From Bryobacterales bacterium (GTDB taxonomy: Bacteria; Acidobacteriota; Terriglobia; Bryobacterales; UBA6623), in the NCBI GenBank assembly GCA_022823865.1, contig JAJEHF010000149.1:1-55533 (forward strand): a stretch of DNA of 55,533 nucleotides, given 5' to 3'. Shown piece by piece: positions 45,002-54,880 of the stretch (within the stretch, counting starts at the first letter, position 1; every line of letters begins with the position of its first letter). Position numbers and translations under genes: made by a program. The notes under the pieces were generated by a model. It saw nothing but the letters and a program-made list of their open reading frames with translations. It was not told where the DNA came from and did not search any database.

Positions 45002-48000
45002 TCAGAAGTCGAGGCGCAGCGCGAACTGGATCGAGCGCGGGATGTTGCACTGCTGGAACACCTGGCCGAACGATCCGGCGCTCCAGTTGCTGTTCGGCGC
45101 GCAAAAGACCGTGCGGTTGAAGATGTTGCCGAAGTTTGTTTCCCAGCGCGCCTTGAAGCGCTCGTTCAGCCAAATGTCCTTGAAGATGCTCAGGTCCTCA
45201 GTGATGTTGGCGAAACCGCGTACCGTCCCGTCGTTGATGGGTGCGTCACCGAAATTGAGCGCTCCTGGGTCCGTCCATGCCGAGGAATTCAGGTAGCTGT
45301 CGCTGTTTGGATCGAAGCGACCGCTGATCCGGTTCAGGCCATCGGAACCTGGGACTCGATTGGGACGCTTCTGGGCATTGAACAAAATGCCGCCGAGGTC
45401 GTTTGCCATGGCGGTGTTGATCGGGCGCCCTTGGTCAAAGCGGAAGATCCCGGAGAAGCTCCAGCCGCCGAAGAGGCGCGCCTTGCCAGTTTTCTGGTTT
45501 CGCATGAACGGCAATTGATACGTCCATGCCATGAATGCGCTGTTCGGGATGTCGTCCGAACTCAGGGTCTTGACGTGCTGCTCGATCGGATTCTGGCGCC
45601 TGCCGTTGCGGCCGTCTTGGCCCTGGCCGCTCTCCGCCCCGTTGCCGAGCAGCTTGGCCCTGGTGTACGAAGCACGGAATTGCAGGCCGTTGGCGAACCG
45701 CTTGTCGAGCTTGAGTTGCAACGAGTGGTACGTGCTCTGGCCGGTTGGGACGCTGCGCCACCGAATCGACTGGATGTGCGGGAACGGACGCAGCGCCTGC
45801 GCGACATTGCCCGAGAAGCCCGGGTATGGCGCGCCGATGCCGGCATCCCGCGCCGCCTGCGAGTTGATGTCCGAGTTGAGCACGCGGGCGCCGTAGTCGA
45901 GGATCGAGGGATGGTTCATGTTGCCGAGCAGCCCCATCGAAGTCGCGTGGTTGGTCAGCCTCGTGCCGCGGTTTCCGATGTACGACACATCGAGCACCAT
46001 GTTGTCGCTCAGCTGCCGCTGGACGGTGAGCGACCAATTCTGGAACCGCGGAAGGGTCAGGTCGTCCTCCGCCACGGCGATCGGGGCCTGGTTGAGCGAA
46101 ACCGTGGGATCGACAAACGGCGGGCGGATGATCAGATCCCTGGGGATACCGTCATCCCAGTGGTAGGTTGCCGTTAGCCCCCCGTTGGTGTTGTTGGCCG
46201 CGGGGAAGTTCTCGAAGCCGAGAATCGGCAGGCCGGTGAACTGGCTGTGCGCCACGCCGGAGTAGTAGACGCCGTACCCGCCGCGAATCACATTCTTGTC
46301 GCCCATGCGATAGGCGAATCCGAAGCGCGGCCCCCAGGCGTCCTTGGGCGGGTCTTGGAATTTCCTGCGACCCGTCCGGCCGTCCCCGCTGCCCGCGAAG
46401 ATCTGCGCGCCGAGCAAGCCGTTTGCCCCTGGATTGGGCGTGTTGAGGTCGAAGGTCGAGTACATGTCCCTAGCTTCGATGCGCGATGTCTGGTAGTCCC
46501 AGCGCAGCCCGAAGGTCAGCGTCAGGTTGTTGGTGACCTTGCTGTCAACATTCACCCACGGCGCGACGTAGCGCTCGTAGAAGGTGGGCTCCGCGGCGAT
46601 CTGGAAGGTTCCGTTGTGCACCTGGCCCAGCAGGAATGACGCGAACGGGTCCCCGGTTGTGGCCACGTTGTTGCCATCCATGTCATAACCGCCCGTCTGT
46701 AGCCGGTTGAAGTTGAACGTCCCGCCGGGCGAGGCGCCCCACTGGCGGAACGGGTACTGGTGGTGCCGGAACTCGATCCCGATCTTGATGGTGTGCTTGC
46801 CCTTGATCCAGGTCAGATCGTTCGAGAACTGGTAGCGGTTGTTCGTGTTGAAGCCCGGGCCGCCCTGCCGGCCGCCCCAGGGATTGCCCAGTGAGGAGTA
46901 GGGCGTGTTCCCCGAGAACGAAATAGCGGGAACTCCCGTGCCCTCCTCGATAAGGCCCCCGCGGTCAGAGCCCCACAGCCGCTCGGGCCAGCCCGTGCGC
47001 GCGGAGAGAGCGTTGCCTCCCATGTACCAGCGGTCGTAGGCCAAGGTGGTGTGATTCACGATGTTGTTCGTGATGATGTAGTCGAACTGCTGGTGGAGGT
47101 GGTGCGTGGCAATGGTCTGGTTGAACCCTTGGCCCAGGTACTCCGTGTTCTGCTCGAAGTCCCTGGTGGAGACCACGTCGCAGCCGCCCACGCCGCCGCA
47201 GCGCCGCGTGGAGGGCCGGTCGTTCTCGAAGTAGCTCGTCGTTGAGCGGAAGTTGTCGGTGAACGCGTGGTCGAGCCGGAAGAGAACCGTCTGGATGTCG
47301 AACGCCCACGTCTGGTCGCCGGAGCCGCCGTGCACGTTGAACGCCAGGCCTTCGCGGTCGGGTCCCACCATCGTGTTCGCGATCTGCTGGGCGGCCGTGC
47401 TGCGCCAGGGATGGTTCGCGGGGATCATGTTGTTCGGGAACGGATCCCTGGTGTTGACCCCGCCCTCGACACGGTTGGACGCCGGATCGTAGATCGCGCC
47501 TTCGAAGATCGGCCGGCCGAGAGCGTCCGTGCCGACCTGGTTGTTGGTCAGCAGCTGCAGGAAGTCCCCTTGCTTGAAATCGTCGATGGGGGTCGTGTTC
47601 GCGTAGCTGGGCAGCGTCCCCGAGCGGAAATCGTAGATGTCCCAGTTGAGGAAGAAGAACGTGCGGTTGCGCCCGTCGTAGAGCTTGGGGACGTAGACTG
47701 GGCCCCCGATCGAGCCGCCGTAGTTGTTTTTGCGGTCCTTGGGCCGGAACGTGCCGAAGAACCCGCTGGCGTTGAGCGCCTCGTTGGAGAAGTACTCGTA
47801 AAGCGAGCCGTGCAACTCGTTGGTTCCGGACTTGCTGGTGTATTCGATGAAGCCCCCGCTGGTGTGGCCGTACTGCGCCGAGTACGTCGTGTTGATCACC
47901 TTCATCTCGCGGATGCCCTCGATCGGCACCGCGCTCTCGTGGGTCTGCTGGTGGCCCTCCGCGAAGCCGAAGGCCGCGCCGTCGAAGAAGTTCTCGGTCG

Positions 48001-48586
48001 CCATCGTCTGGCCGCCGTTGATGCGCGAGTTGAACTGGCTGCCCTTGAACATCGGGTCGCCGTTCGGAGCCATCGGCGTGTAGCCGGGCTGCAGCAGCAG
48101 GAGCGACTCAGCGAGGCGGATGTCCGCTCCCATCACCACCGGCAGGTCCTCGTAGTACTTCTCGTCGACGGTATGCGTCAGATCGCCCTGTTGCGTGCTG
48201 AGCATCTCCGAGGCCGCCACGACCTCGACCGTCTCGGTGACGTCACCGAGTTCCATGATGGCGTCCTGCCGGAAGATCAGGCCGCCGGTGAGCAGGATCC
48301 CGCTGCGCTGGAAGGTCTTGAAACCGGCGCTTTCCACGCGGACGGTGTACACGCCCAGCACAAGGGACGGCGAGTTGTAGGCTCCGGCGCTGTTGGATTC
48401 CAGCTCCGTCGCGACGCCCGTTCCTTCGTCGAGGATCGTGACGGATGCGCCGGGGATCAACGCGCCGGTCGGGTCGATCACCACGCCAGTGATAATTGCC
48501 CTGTCGGCCCGCTGGGCCGATAGCGTCATGGTCAAGCTGAGCGCGGCGAATACCGCCGCGATCGTGAGAAACCAGCGGAACTTCAT
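45002..48586 (-). CDS. Oar-like TonB-dependent outer-membrane receptor
   Basis: A 1194-residue receptor. Sec signal peptide at about 1-25 (FLTIAAVFAALSLTMTLSAQ). A carboxypeptidase-regulatory-like (CNA-B type) beta domain spans about 30-105 (ITGVVIDPTGALIPGASVTI, VYTVRVESAGFKTF). The plug spans about 110-250 (INGGQTMATENFFDGAAFG) and then the large beta barrel. The C-terminus ends SIQFALRLDF, with the terminal Phe typical of Bam-inserted barrels. This Oar-type architecture is highly expanded in Acidobacteriota and thought to import oligosaccharides or other large substrates; the ligand is unknown and there is no SusD partner next to it. GAGG at about 10 bases supports ATG 48586. It is followed by a clear terminator. 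Confidence 0.94.
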   Translation of the reverse strand: MKFRWFLTIAAVFAALSLTMTLSAQRADRAIITGVVIDPTGALIPGASVTILDEGTGVATELESNSAGAYNSPSLVLGVYTVRVESAGFKTFQRSGILLTGGLIFRQDAIMELGDVTETVEVVAASEMLSTQQGDLTHTVDEKYYEDLPVVMGADIRLAESLLLLQPGYTPMAPNGDPMFKGSQFNSRINGGQTMATENFFDGAAFGFAEGHQQTHESAVPIEGIREMKVINTTYSAQYGHTSGGFIEYTSKSGTNELHGSLYEYFSNEALNASGFFGTFRPKDRKNNYGGSIGGPVYVPKLYDGRNRTFFFLNWDIYDFRSGTLPSYANTTPIDDFKQGDFLQLLTNNQVGTDALGRPIFEGAIYDPASNRVEGGVNTRDPFPNNMIPANHPWRSTAAQQIANTMVGPDREGLAFNVHGGSGDQTWAFDIQTVLFRLDHAFTDNFRSTTSYFENDRPSTRRCGGVGGCDVVSTRDFEQNTEYLGQGFNQTIATHHLHQQFDYIITNNIVNHTTLAYDRWYMGGNALSARTGWPERLWGSDRGGLIEEGTGVPAISFSGNTPYSSLGNPWGGRQGGPGFNTNNRYQFSNDLTWIKGKHTIKIGIEFRHHQYPFRQWGASPGGTFNFNRLQTGGYDMDGNNVATTGDPFASFLLGQVHNGTFQIAAEPTFYERYVAPWVNVDSKVTNNLTLTFGLRWDYQTSRIEARDMYSTFDLNTPNPGANGLLGAQIFAGSGDGRTGRRKFQDPPKDAWGPRFGFAYRMGDKNVIRGGYGVYYSGVAHSQFTGLPILGFENFPAANNTNGGLTATYHWDDGIPRDLIIRPPFVDPTVSLNQAPIAVAEDDLTLPRFQNWSLTVQRQLSDNMVLDVSYIGNRGTRLTNHATSMGLLGNMNHPSILDYGARVLNSDINSQAARDAGIGAPYPGFSGNVAQALRPFPHIQSIRWRSVPTGQSTYHSLQLKLDKRFANGLQFRASYTRAKLLGNGAESGQGQDGRNGRRQNPIEQHVKTLSSDDIPNSAFMAWTYQLPFMRNQKTGKARLFGGWSFSGIFRFDQGRPINTAMANDLGGILFNAQKRPNRVPGSDGLNRISGRFDPNSDSYLNSSAWTDPGALNFGDAPINDGTVRGFANITEDLSIFKDIWLNERFKARWETNFGNIFNRTVFCAPNSNWSAGSFGQVFQQCNIPRSIQFALRLDF

Positions 48587-49356
48587 TTCCCATTTCCTCG
48601 TTTAGGTCCAACTGCGCCAAAGCTACCCCTGTGGCTTCGGCGGCAAACCCCTTGCTATAAGATACGCGCGACTTCGCGCCGCGGTGGCATGGATTCAGCT
48701 AGATTGAGCCGAAAAGCAAAAAAAGGCGGAGAATTTGCTCGAAAACGGGCATTTCGCCGGGTCAGGGGCGATCGCCGACCCCGCCAATCCAGCCGCGGGT
48801 GTCCCGTGCATCCTCTCGGCCCACAGCCGCGCTCCCCGGGCGCCCGAGTTCTTTTCATCGCAAGCGTTCCCGGCCTGCACTAGCTCGGACCGGCGACGCC
48901 CACCTAGCACGATGGGGCACCCCTTAAACCAAGGGTGCCGGCCCTCGAGCTCGATCGATTCGATCTAGCTGCAGAGCCTATACTCTTGTCAGGGGACTTA
49001 TATCGAAGAGTGGCGAACCACTACTCGATACGGTTCTGAAGCAACGCACGGCCCAGTGGCCCACGTTCGCGCTTCGGCGGCAAGAGCCCCAGCCACCGGA
49101 ATACAGGCAAACCGCATCAATGTTGCTGCTGGCTGCATTTGATTTCAGTATGTCAAAGGATGCGCCACTCTCCGATATAAGTCCCTTCGTCGGCAATCGC
49201 ACGACATGTCCGTTGCGAGTCCGATTGCCTGTCCCCAGTCCGGCAGGGATGCGTACACTCTCCAAGTTGGCGGCTAGTTGCTGTACCAACGTGCCGCGCT
49301 GTCGGGATTCGGCTCTTTCCCGGCCGGCGATCTTCCGACGGAATTCCCCAGCGGCG
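48587..49356. other. Intergenic between TonB receptor and second CRTAC1 gene
   Basis: About 770 bases holding the divergent promoters of two secretome genes. No separate gene is seen. Part of it is an open frame in phase with the CRTAC1 gene at 49357, but it lacks family features and is treated as untranslated. Confidence 0.4.
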
Positions 49357-51201
49357 TTGATTGAACATCCGACAGCAGGTCGTCACCCCGGGTGCGCAAG
49401 GGGAACGGCGGGCGGTAGCGCACCGGGCCTTGGTGACGATGCGAGGCACCCAAGGGGCGGCACTATCAAACCGCGCGGAGAGCCAATTGCCGCGACGCGG
49501 CCGTTACCAGTACTCGGGCGCGCCTACAGTTTCGCGAGACTGGCTGCCGGCTGGCTTCTCGCGGTCTTCTCCGTCCTAGCCCAGCAATCGGGTCACGTCC
49601 TGCCGGTCTACTCGGACGTGACCGAGGCGTCGGGGGTGGACTTTCTCAACGATTCGTCTAGCACCTCTCAAAAGTACCTGTTGGAATCGATGGTGGGAGG
49701 CGTGGCGGCCTTCGACTACAACGCCGACGGCCTGCTCGATCTCTATTTCGTGAACGGGGCGGCGATCAGCGACCCGATGGCGGAAGGGCAGCTGCCCGAC
49801 AAGTCCGGCTCGCAGTACTGGAATCGCCTCTACCGCAATGACGGCGACTGGAAGTTCACGGACGTGACCGAGGAAGCCGGAGTCCGCGGGGATCACTTCG
49901 GCCAAGGTGTCGCGGCGGGTGACTATGACAACGACGGACGGGCCGATCTCTTCCTTGCGAACTTTGGCCGCAACACCCTCTACCGCAACCTGGGCGACGG
50001 ATCCTTCGAGGATGTGACGGAACGGGCCGGCGTGGCAGGCGGCGGCTGGTCGGCGGGCGCAGGGTTCCTAGACTACGACCGGGACGGTCATCTCGACCTG
50101 TTTGTCACCCGTTACGTGGAGTGGTCGTTCGCGGATAACCCGTGGTGCGGCGAGCGCAAGCCGGGATACCGTTCGTACTGCCACCCGAAGCACTTCGCGC
50201 CCATCTCGCACCTGGTGTACCGCAATAACGGGGACGGCACGTTCACCGACGTGACCGATGCGACTGGATTCGGCGGCGCTCCCGGCAAAGGCCTTGGTAT
50301 CGCCTTCAACGACTACGACCGCGACGGCTGGAACGACGTGCTGGTTGCGAACGACTCGTTCCCGCAGCAACTCTTCCGCAACATGGAGGGCCGCGGTTTC
50401 GAGGAACTCGCGCTCCTGTCAGGCATGGCCTATGACGAGAACGGGCGGTCGTTCGCCGGGATGGGCGCGGATTTTGCCGACTACAACAACGATGGTCGGC
50501 CCGACGTCTTCATCAACGCCCTGGCGCACCAGCGGTACGCCCTGTTCCGCAACGACGGCGCTCTCTTCGAATACGTCTCCGGGCCGACCGGGGTGAGCGG
50601 AATCACGTCCTCGCACTCGGGCTGGGGGACGAAGTTCCTTGACTACGACAACGACGGGAACAGGGACATCTTCGTCGCGCAGGGGCACGTGATGGACAAC
50701 ATCGAACTCACCCAGCCCGACGTCAAGTACCTGGAACCGCCGGTCCTCATGCGAGGCACCGCCAACGGGTTTGAGGACGTCTCGGCTAGCAGCGGCGAGG
50801 CCTTCCAGGTCCCCCGCGCCGCCCGCGGCGCCGCGATTGCTGACCTCGACAACGATGGGTTCCTGGATATCGCCCTGAACTGCAAGGACCAGCCCGCAGT
50901 CTTGCTGCGAAACGAGGGCAATGACGCCAACTGGCTCATTGTCGACCTGAAGGGGACCCGCAGCAATGCGGATGGAATCGGGTGCCGGGCACGGGTCGTT
51001 GTGGAGCCGGCGAAAGAGCAGCACGCGGTCGCCTCGGCCGCCGGAAGCTACCTGTCGTCCAACGACCGGCGCCTCCACTTTGGACTGGGGCGCTCCGAGC
51101 AAGCAGACCTGGTGGAAATCGAATGGCCGAGCGGGGCCGTGCAACGATTCGAGAATGTTCGCGCGAATCAGATCTTGGCAGTCACCGAACCGGATCAGTA
51201 G
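49357..51201 (+). CDS. Second exported CRTAC1/ASPIC-UnbV FG-GAP repeat protein
   Basis: A CRTAC1-type protein of about 600 residues or slightly more. The start is unresolved: the frame is open from 49120, and the signal-like segment (RAYSFARLAAGWLLAVFSVL) begins near 49522 without an in-frame ATG or GTG close by. TTG 49357 is given as a provisional start. FG-GAP repeats carry Ca-binding loops (DYNADGLLDLYFVNG, DYDNDGRADLFLANFG, DYDRDGHLDLFVTRY). The C-terminal ASPIC domain has IGCRARVVVEPAKEQHAV and AAGSYLSSNDRRLHFGLG. It is a divergent paralogue of the 42-kb protein. A frameshift or non-canonical start is possible. Confidence 0.85.
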   Translation: MIEHPTAGRHPGCARGTAGGSAPGLGDDARHPRGGTIKPRGEPIAATRPLPVLGRAYSFARLAAGWLLAVFSVLAQQSGHVLPVYSDVTEASGVDFLNDSSSTSQKYLLESMVGGVAAFDYNADGLLDLYFVNGAAISDPMAEGQLPDKSGSQYWNRLYRNDGDWKFTDVTEEAGVRGDHFGQGVAAGDYDNDGRADLFLANFGRNTLYRNLGDGSFEDVTERAGVAGGGWSAGAGFLDYDRDGHLDLFVTRYVEWSFADNPWCGERKPGYRSYCHPKHFAPISHLVYRNNGDGTFTDVTDATGFGGAPGKGLGIAFNDYDRDGWNDVLVANDSFPQQLFRNMEGRGFEELALLSGMAYDENGRSFAGMGADFADYNNDGRPDVFINALAHQRYALFRNDGALFEYVSGPTGVSGITSSHSGWGTKFLDYDNDGNRDIFVAQGHVMDNIELTQPDVKYLEPPVLMRGTANGFEDVSASSGEAFQVPRAARGAAIADLDNDGFLDIALNCKDQPAVLLRNEGNDANWLIVDLKGTRSNADGIGCRARVVVEPAKEQHAVASAAGSYLSSNDRRLHFGLGRSEQADLVEIEWPSGAVQRFENVRANQILAVTEPDQ

Positions 51202-51307
51202 GTGCGTCCGCAGGCTGCGCCGTTCAGCGATCTACCGCGAATCGGTACGCGTCGCAGCGGCCCGCAGCCGGCCGAAGCTCCGGCATCCCGCTCAGATGCC
51301 GACCCGC

Positions 51308-53902
51308 CTACTCGTCGCGCAAGATCTCAAGCGGCTTGCTCCCCAGGATGCGCAAGCTCGCGCCCCAACCGGCCGTAGTCGCGATCAAGGCCGTTCCAGC
51401 GACCGCTGCGACGATCGCCGGCCATTCCACGACCGCATCGAGGTCCAAGATATCTCTCGTCAGCAACGCCGAGTACGACACGGAAAGGATGCTGCCTGCC
51501 AAGCCGGCGACACCGCCCAAGACAAGGAACTCTACCGAAAAGATGCGTGCCAGCCTGTTGTGAGTGGCTCCCAGTGTCTTGAGCACGGCCACTTCACGCA
51601 TCCTGCGAAACCGCGTGGCGGCCACGCTGGAGACCAGAATGATGACGCCCGCCACGATCGCAAAGCCCGACACGAAGCGGATCACGAACGCGATCTGGTC
51701 GACGACTTCCTGCACCGTCTCGAAAAAGTCCACCGCGTTGACGAAGAGCATGGAAGGAAACGCCTCGAACGCCGCCCGGGTCACTTCCAGGCTGTATTCG
51801 GGCCGCACGCGGACTCCGCCAATATAGGTGGCCGGCATGCCCTCCAGCGCGCCCCTGTTCAGCACGTAGTCGTAGATCCAATCGGGTTCGCCCTCGTAGT
51901 CGTGGATCGAGACTACGGTGGCGCTGACGTCTTGGCCGCCTGCCTGCCACTGGAGCCGCGAGCCGAGCCGGATCTCGTAGCGCTCCGCGACGTGATCCAT
52001 GACAGACACGACGGTCCTCGTCTCGCTTGCATCCCACCAGCGACCCCGCACGATCGCGAAGCCCGCGGGAGGTTGATCAGCCCACGTGATGTCAATCGTT
52101 CGCCGCCCCCGGCCGCTCCGACCTCGCGAGCCGCCTTCGCCTGAGCCCCGTTCGCCCGGCGGTCCGGGTCCGCGTACGCCCAGCGGGTCACCGTCGACCG
52201 TCGCGAGCCGCGCCGAGATCCGCGGCACCAGCGTGACCTCGCCTTCGATGCCCGGCTGCTTGTTCAGAAAGTCTCGGACCGCGGCACTCTCGCTGGCCAT
52301 GATGTTGCTCAGGTACACGTTCGGCATTCCCGGCGGGGCGCTCAACGCCAGTTGCGATAGGACCGTGGTCTGAAGCAGGTACACCGTGAGCGTGAACGTC
52401 ACGCCAACGCCGAGCGCGACCAGGATGATGCCCGCGTGCATTCCGGGCCTGTGCAGGTTTGCGATGCCGTGGCGGAGTGCCACCGGCAGCCGGAAGGGTA
52501 GGCGGCGCGGTGCCGCCCTCAGGATGCGCATCAGTGCCTCTGACGTCACCGCGAGCGCCGCTAGGCTGACCGCCAGGCCGCCTACGAACCATCCGCCGAG
52601 GCGGACCGAATCGCCCAGCCAAAACGCCAGCAGTCCGACGCCGCCCAGCATGACCGCGGCTGTGCCCAGCTGGCGCAGGAACTCCTGCTTCCGCTCGGCG
52701 CTGGTCCGCTCGAGCGGGCTGGAAACATCGCGGCGGAAGATCAGTGCCGGCGCTACCTCGCGGATTCCCAGAAGCGTCGGCAGCGAGAACATCACGACCG
52801 TGAGGATGCCGATCAGGGAAGCCTGCAAGATCGGCCCGGTCTGCCAGTCGAAAGCCGGCGCCTGCGGGAAGTAGTCAGCCACGAATGACGGGGCCACGCC
52901 CTGTAGCAGGAAGCCCAGTGCTACGCCGACCGCGCTGCCCAGCACCCCTAGCGCCAGCGCCTGCAGCATGAAGACGCGCATGATCACGGCCGAGGTCGCG
53001 CCGTAGCACTTCATGATTGCGATCGTGTCCAGTCGCTGCTGCAGGTGCGAATAGACCACCATCGCCACGCCAAGCCCCCCAATGGCCATCGCCAGCAGGC
53101 TGACCAGGCTGAGAAAGCCGGTGGTGCGGTCCAAGCCGCGCTGGATGCGCGGGTTGGTTTCCCTGAAATCGGTGATCCGGGCTTCGGGAATGCCACTGCG
53201 GAGGGCGCCTCCGGCTTGGTCGACGGTGAGGCCCTCCTCGGGTAGCTTGAGCAAGAAGCGATGCGAGACGCGGCTGCCGAACTGCACCAAGCCGGTCCGC
53301 TCAAGGCCGCGCTGCGAGACCATCGCGCGCGGGCCGAAATTCACCGCGCCGGTCATGCGGTCCGGCTCCACCACAACGATTGCCGCAATGCGGAAGTCAG
53401 CGCTGCCGAGGCGGACAGTGTCGCCGACGTCGGCTCTCAGCCTGACCAGCAGGTCCTGCGATGCGAGAACGACGTCCTCAGCTAGGGCTTCCGGCAGCGC
53501 CTGCCCGGTCGAGAGTTCCACCTCGCCATAGAACGGGTAGGCCGCGGTGTCTACCGCCTTGAGGTTGACGGGCAGCGGCCGCCCCTGCGAGCCTCCCGCG
53601 ACCATGGTCATCAATTCGGTGACCGGCGTGACCTCTGCCCCCTGGGATACCAGTGCGTCGAGCACTGCCCGCTCCTCGGGGTCGGGCCCGCGGCTGAGCC
53701 TGATGCTGAGATCGCCCGCGAGCAGCATGCGGGCGTCGCTCAGGAGCATCTCTTGGAAGGCCGCGCAGTATCCGCGCACCCCGCTCAGGGCCGCGACGCC
53801 AGCGCTCACGGCGAGCACCGCGAACAGGAACTTGGCCTTGCTCGTGCCCAGATCGCGCCAAGCCAGCTTCGAGGCGAGCTTCCATGCGGCGCGGGTTCGC
53901 AC
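51308..53902 (-). CDS. ABC transporter permease, FtsX/MacB type (YbbP-like)
   Basis: An 864-residue permease with two FtsX-type halves, like YbbP-family putative exporters. TM1 is KAKFLFAVLAVSAGVAALSG near the start; a periplasmic MacB-like domain follows to about 260; a three-helix block contains SLVSLLAMAIGGLGVAMVVY and FMLQALALGVLGSAVGVALG. The second half repeats the plan, ending AGVIILVSSVAATRFRRMREV and VLGGVAGLAGSILSVS. GTG 53902 is inferred because the homologous N-terminal helix starts there; the extra upstream residues lack similarity. A Gly/Arg/Ser-rich insert (coordinates about 52098-52170) interrupts the second periplasmic domain. The ATPase partner is not in the window. Confidence 0.9.
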   Translation of the reverse strand: MRTRAAWKLASKLAWRDLGTSKAKFLFAVLAVSAGVAALSGVRGYCAAFQEMLLSDARMLLAGDLSIRLSRGPDPEERAVLDALVSQGAEVTPVTELMTMVAGGSQGRPLPVNLKAVDTAAYPFYGEVELSTGQALPEALAEDVVLASQDLLVRLRADVGDTVRLGSADFRIAAIVVVEPDRMTGAVNFGPRAMVSQRGLERTGLVQFGSRVSHRFLLKLPEEGLTVDQAGGALRSGIPEARITDFRETNPRIQRGLDRTTGFLSLVSLLAMAIGGLGVAMVVYSHLQQRLDTIAIMKCYGATSAVIMRVFMLQALALGVLGSAVGVALGFLLQGVAPSFVADYFPQAPAFDWQTGPILQASLIGILTVVMFSLPTLLGIREVAPALIFRRDVSSPLERTSAERKQEFLRQLGTAAVMLGGVGLLAFWLGDSVRLGGWFVGGLAVSLAALAVTSEALMRILRAAPRRLPFRLPVALRHGIANLHRPGMHAGIILVALGVGVTFTLTVYLLQTTVLSQLALSAPPGMPNVYLSNIMASESAAVRDFLNKQPGIEGEVTLVPRISARLATVDGDPLGVRGPGPPGERGSGEGGSRGRSGRGRRTIDITWADQPPAGFAIVRGRWWDASETRTVVSVMDHVAERYEIRLGSRLQWQAGGQDVSATVVSIHDYEGEPDWIYDYVLNRGALEGMPATYIGGVRVRPEYSLEVTRAAFEAFPSMLFVNAVDFFETVQEVVDQIAFVIRFVSGFAIVAGVIILVSSVAATRFRRMREVAVLKTLGATHNRLARIFSVEFLVLGGVAGLAGSILSVSYSALLTRDILDLDAVVEWPAIVAAVAGTALIATTAGWGASLRILGSKPLEILRDE

Positions 53903-54035
53903 CTCTCCAGCGTAGCGAACGTTCCGGACTCTCACCGACGGAAAGGCAACACTCAGTTCGCGCACTGTACGCGCAGTTCGTGGAGGTAAGTCGCGAGCAA
54001 GCCCGCGGGCAGGACTTGCTGGAACGGTCTTCTGC

Positions 54036-54452
54036 TTGGAACGGCTGCAGCGCTGTGACAATCCAGAAGCGTTGCGGGCGGCCGCGGAGCCGCTGAAGAA
54101 GTGGCCTGAGAGGGAGAGCCAAGGCGCGCTGGGCAGGGCCTTTGCGGTCTGGGTCTCGGAGGTGCTGGTCCCAGATCTAGGCGTTCCGGACGCGGTCAGG
54201 AGCTATGATCTACAAGAGGTGCTACACATGCTGGAAACCGAGAGCCTGACATGGGCGGACCGCATGCGGGCTGAGGGCGAACGGAAGCTGCTGCTCCGGC
54301 AAGCGCGGACCCGTTTCGGCGAGGCACTGGCACGCAGCCTTGCCACAAGGCTGGAAGCGATTGCTGACGCGGACCGCTTGGAGGAGATCGGCGAATGGCT
54401 GCTGGTTTGCGATAGCGGAGACGCCCTGCTCGCCCGGCTCGGACAGCACTGA
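54036..54452 (+). pseudogene. 3' remnant of an Rpn-family (DUF4351-type) transposase/nuclease-like gene
   Basis: A 138-residue frame that matches only the C-terminal half of Rpn-family proteins: LERLQRCDNPEAL, ALGRAFAVWVSEVLVP, SYDLQEVLHMLETESLTWAD, the RFGEAL segment and a final EWLLVCDSGDALLARL. The PD-(D/E)XK catalytic N-terminus is absent; upstream the same frame runs into unrelated sequence next to the divergent permease gene. Full-length members are about 300 residues. It is best read as a 5'-truncated remnant without function. The first codon (TTG) is only the earliest start in the frame. Confidence 0.7.
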
Positions 54453-54790
54453 TCGCGAGCCCGAAATTGCTGGATCTGGCGCGGATTGCGCATGCGCAGG
54501 CCGTTGGGTTCAGGCACGGCAAGGCTTGGTGGAAGCCGACGAGATCAATCTGCTGAGCAGCCACAAGGGCGCAGCCGGATCGCTGGTGGCGCTCGGGCTA
54601 CCGTCCGGAGAGCGCCAACAGCCGGTTCACGCTCCCTCTGATGGCGTTTGGCGGTGTCGCGACGAAGCATCTGGACAGCTCCTCGCAGTGTTTCGGGGGC
54701 GGCTCCTGCCGCGCAACCTCTCTGCAGGCCTGCCGGACAGCTGCTTCGACTAAACCCCCATACGGTCCGCGAACTGAGCCACAGTCAAAG
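54453..54790. other. Intergenic, no gene recognised
   Basis: About 340 bases after the Rpn remnant, before the groEL terminator region. Translations such as LARIAHAQAVGFRHGKAWW look protein-like for short stretches but break off. It may be more debris of the same inserted element. Confidence 0.35.
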
Positions 54791-54818
54791 CCCCCGCTGG
54801 CGTGATAGCCAGCGGGGG
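54791..54818 (-). terminator. Distal groEL hairpin, likely terminator
   Basis: A perfect 10-bp stem, CCCCCGCTGG (54791-54800) with CCAGCGGGGG (54809-54818), and an 8-base loop. On the minus strand it is followed by CTTTGACTG. It is the last of three hairpins after groEL. Confidence 0.7.
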
Positions 54819-54849
54819 CGGAATGGCTCGGTACCCCAAGCCCGTCAGT

Positions 54850-54873
54850 GGCCCCGCCGGTGCAGGCGGGGCC
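54850..54873 (-). repeat. Middle groEL downstream hairpin
   Basis: A perfect 9-bp stem, GGCCCCGCC (54850-54858) with GGCGGGGCC (54865-54873), and a 6-base loop. No U-tract follows on either strand, so it is more likely an RNA-stability element or part of a composite terminator. Confidence 0.65.
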
Positions 54874-54880
54874 TGTTCGG

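Noticed and set aside
47267..48523. 418-codon frame antisense to the TonB receptor
   Set aside because: A shadow frame of Val/Arg/Asp-rich composition with no start context or family features.
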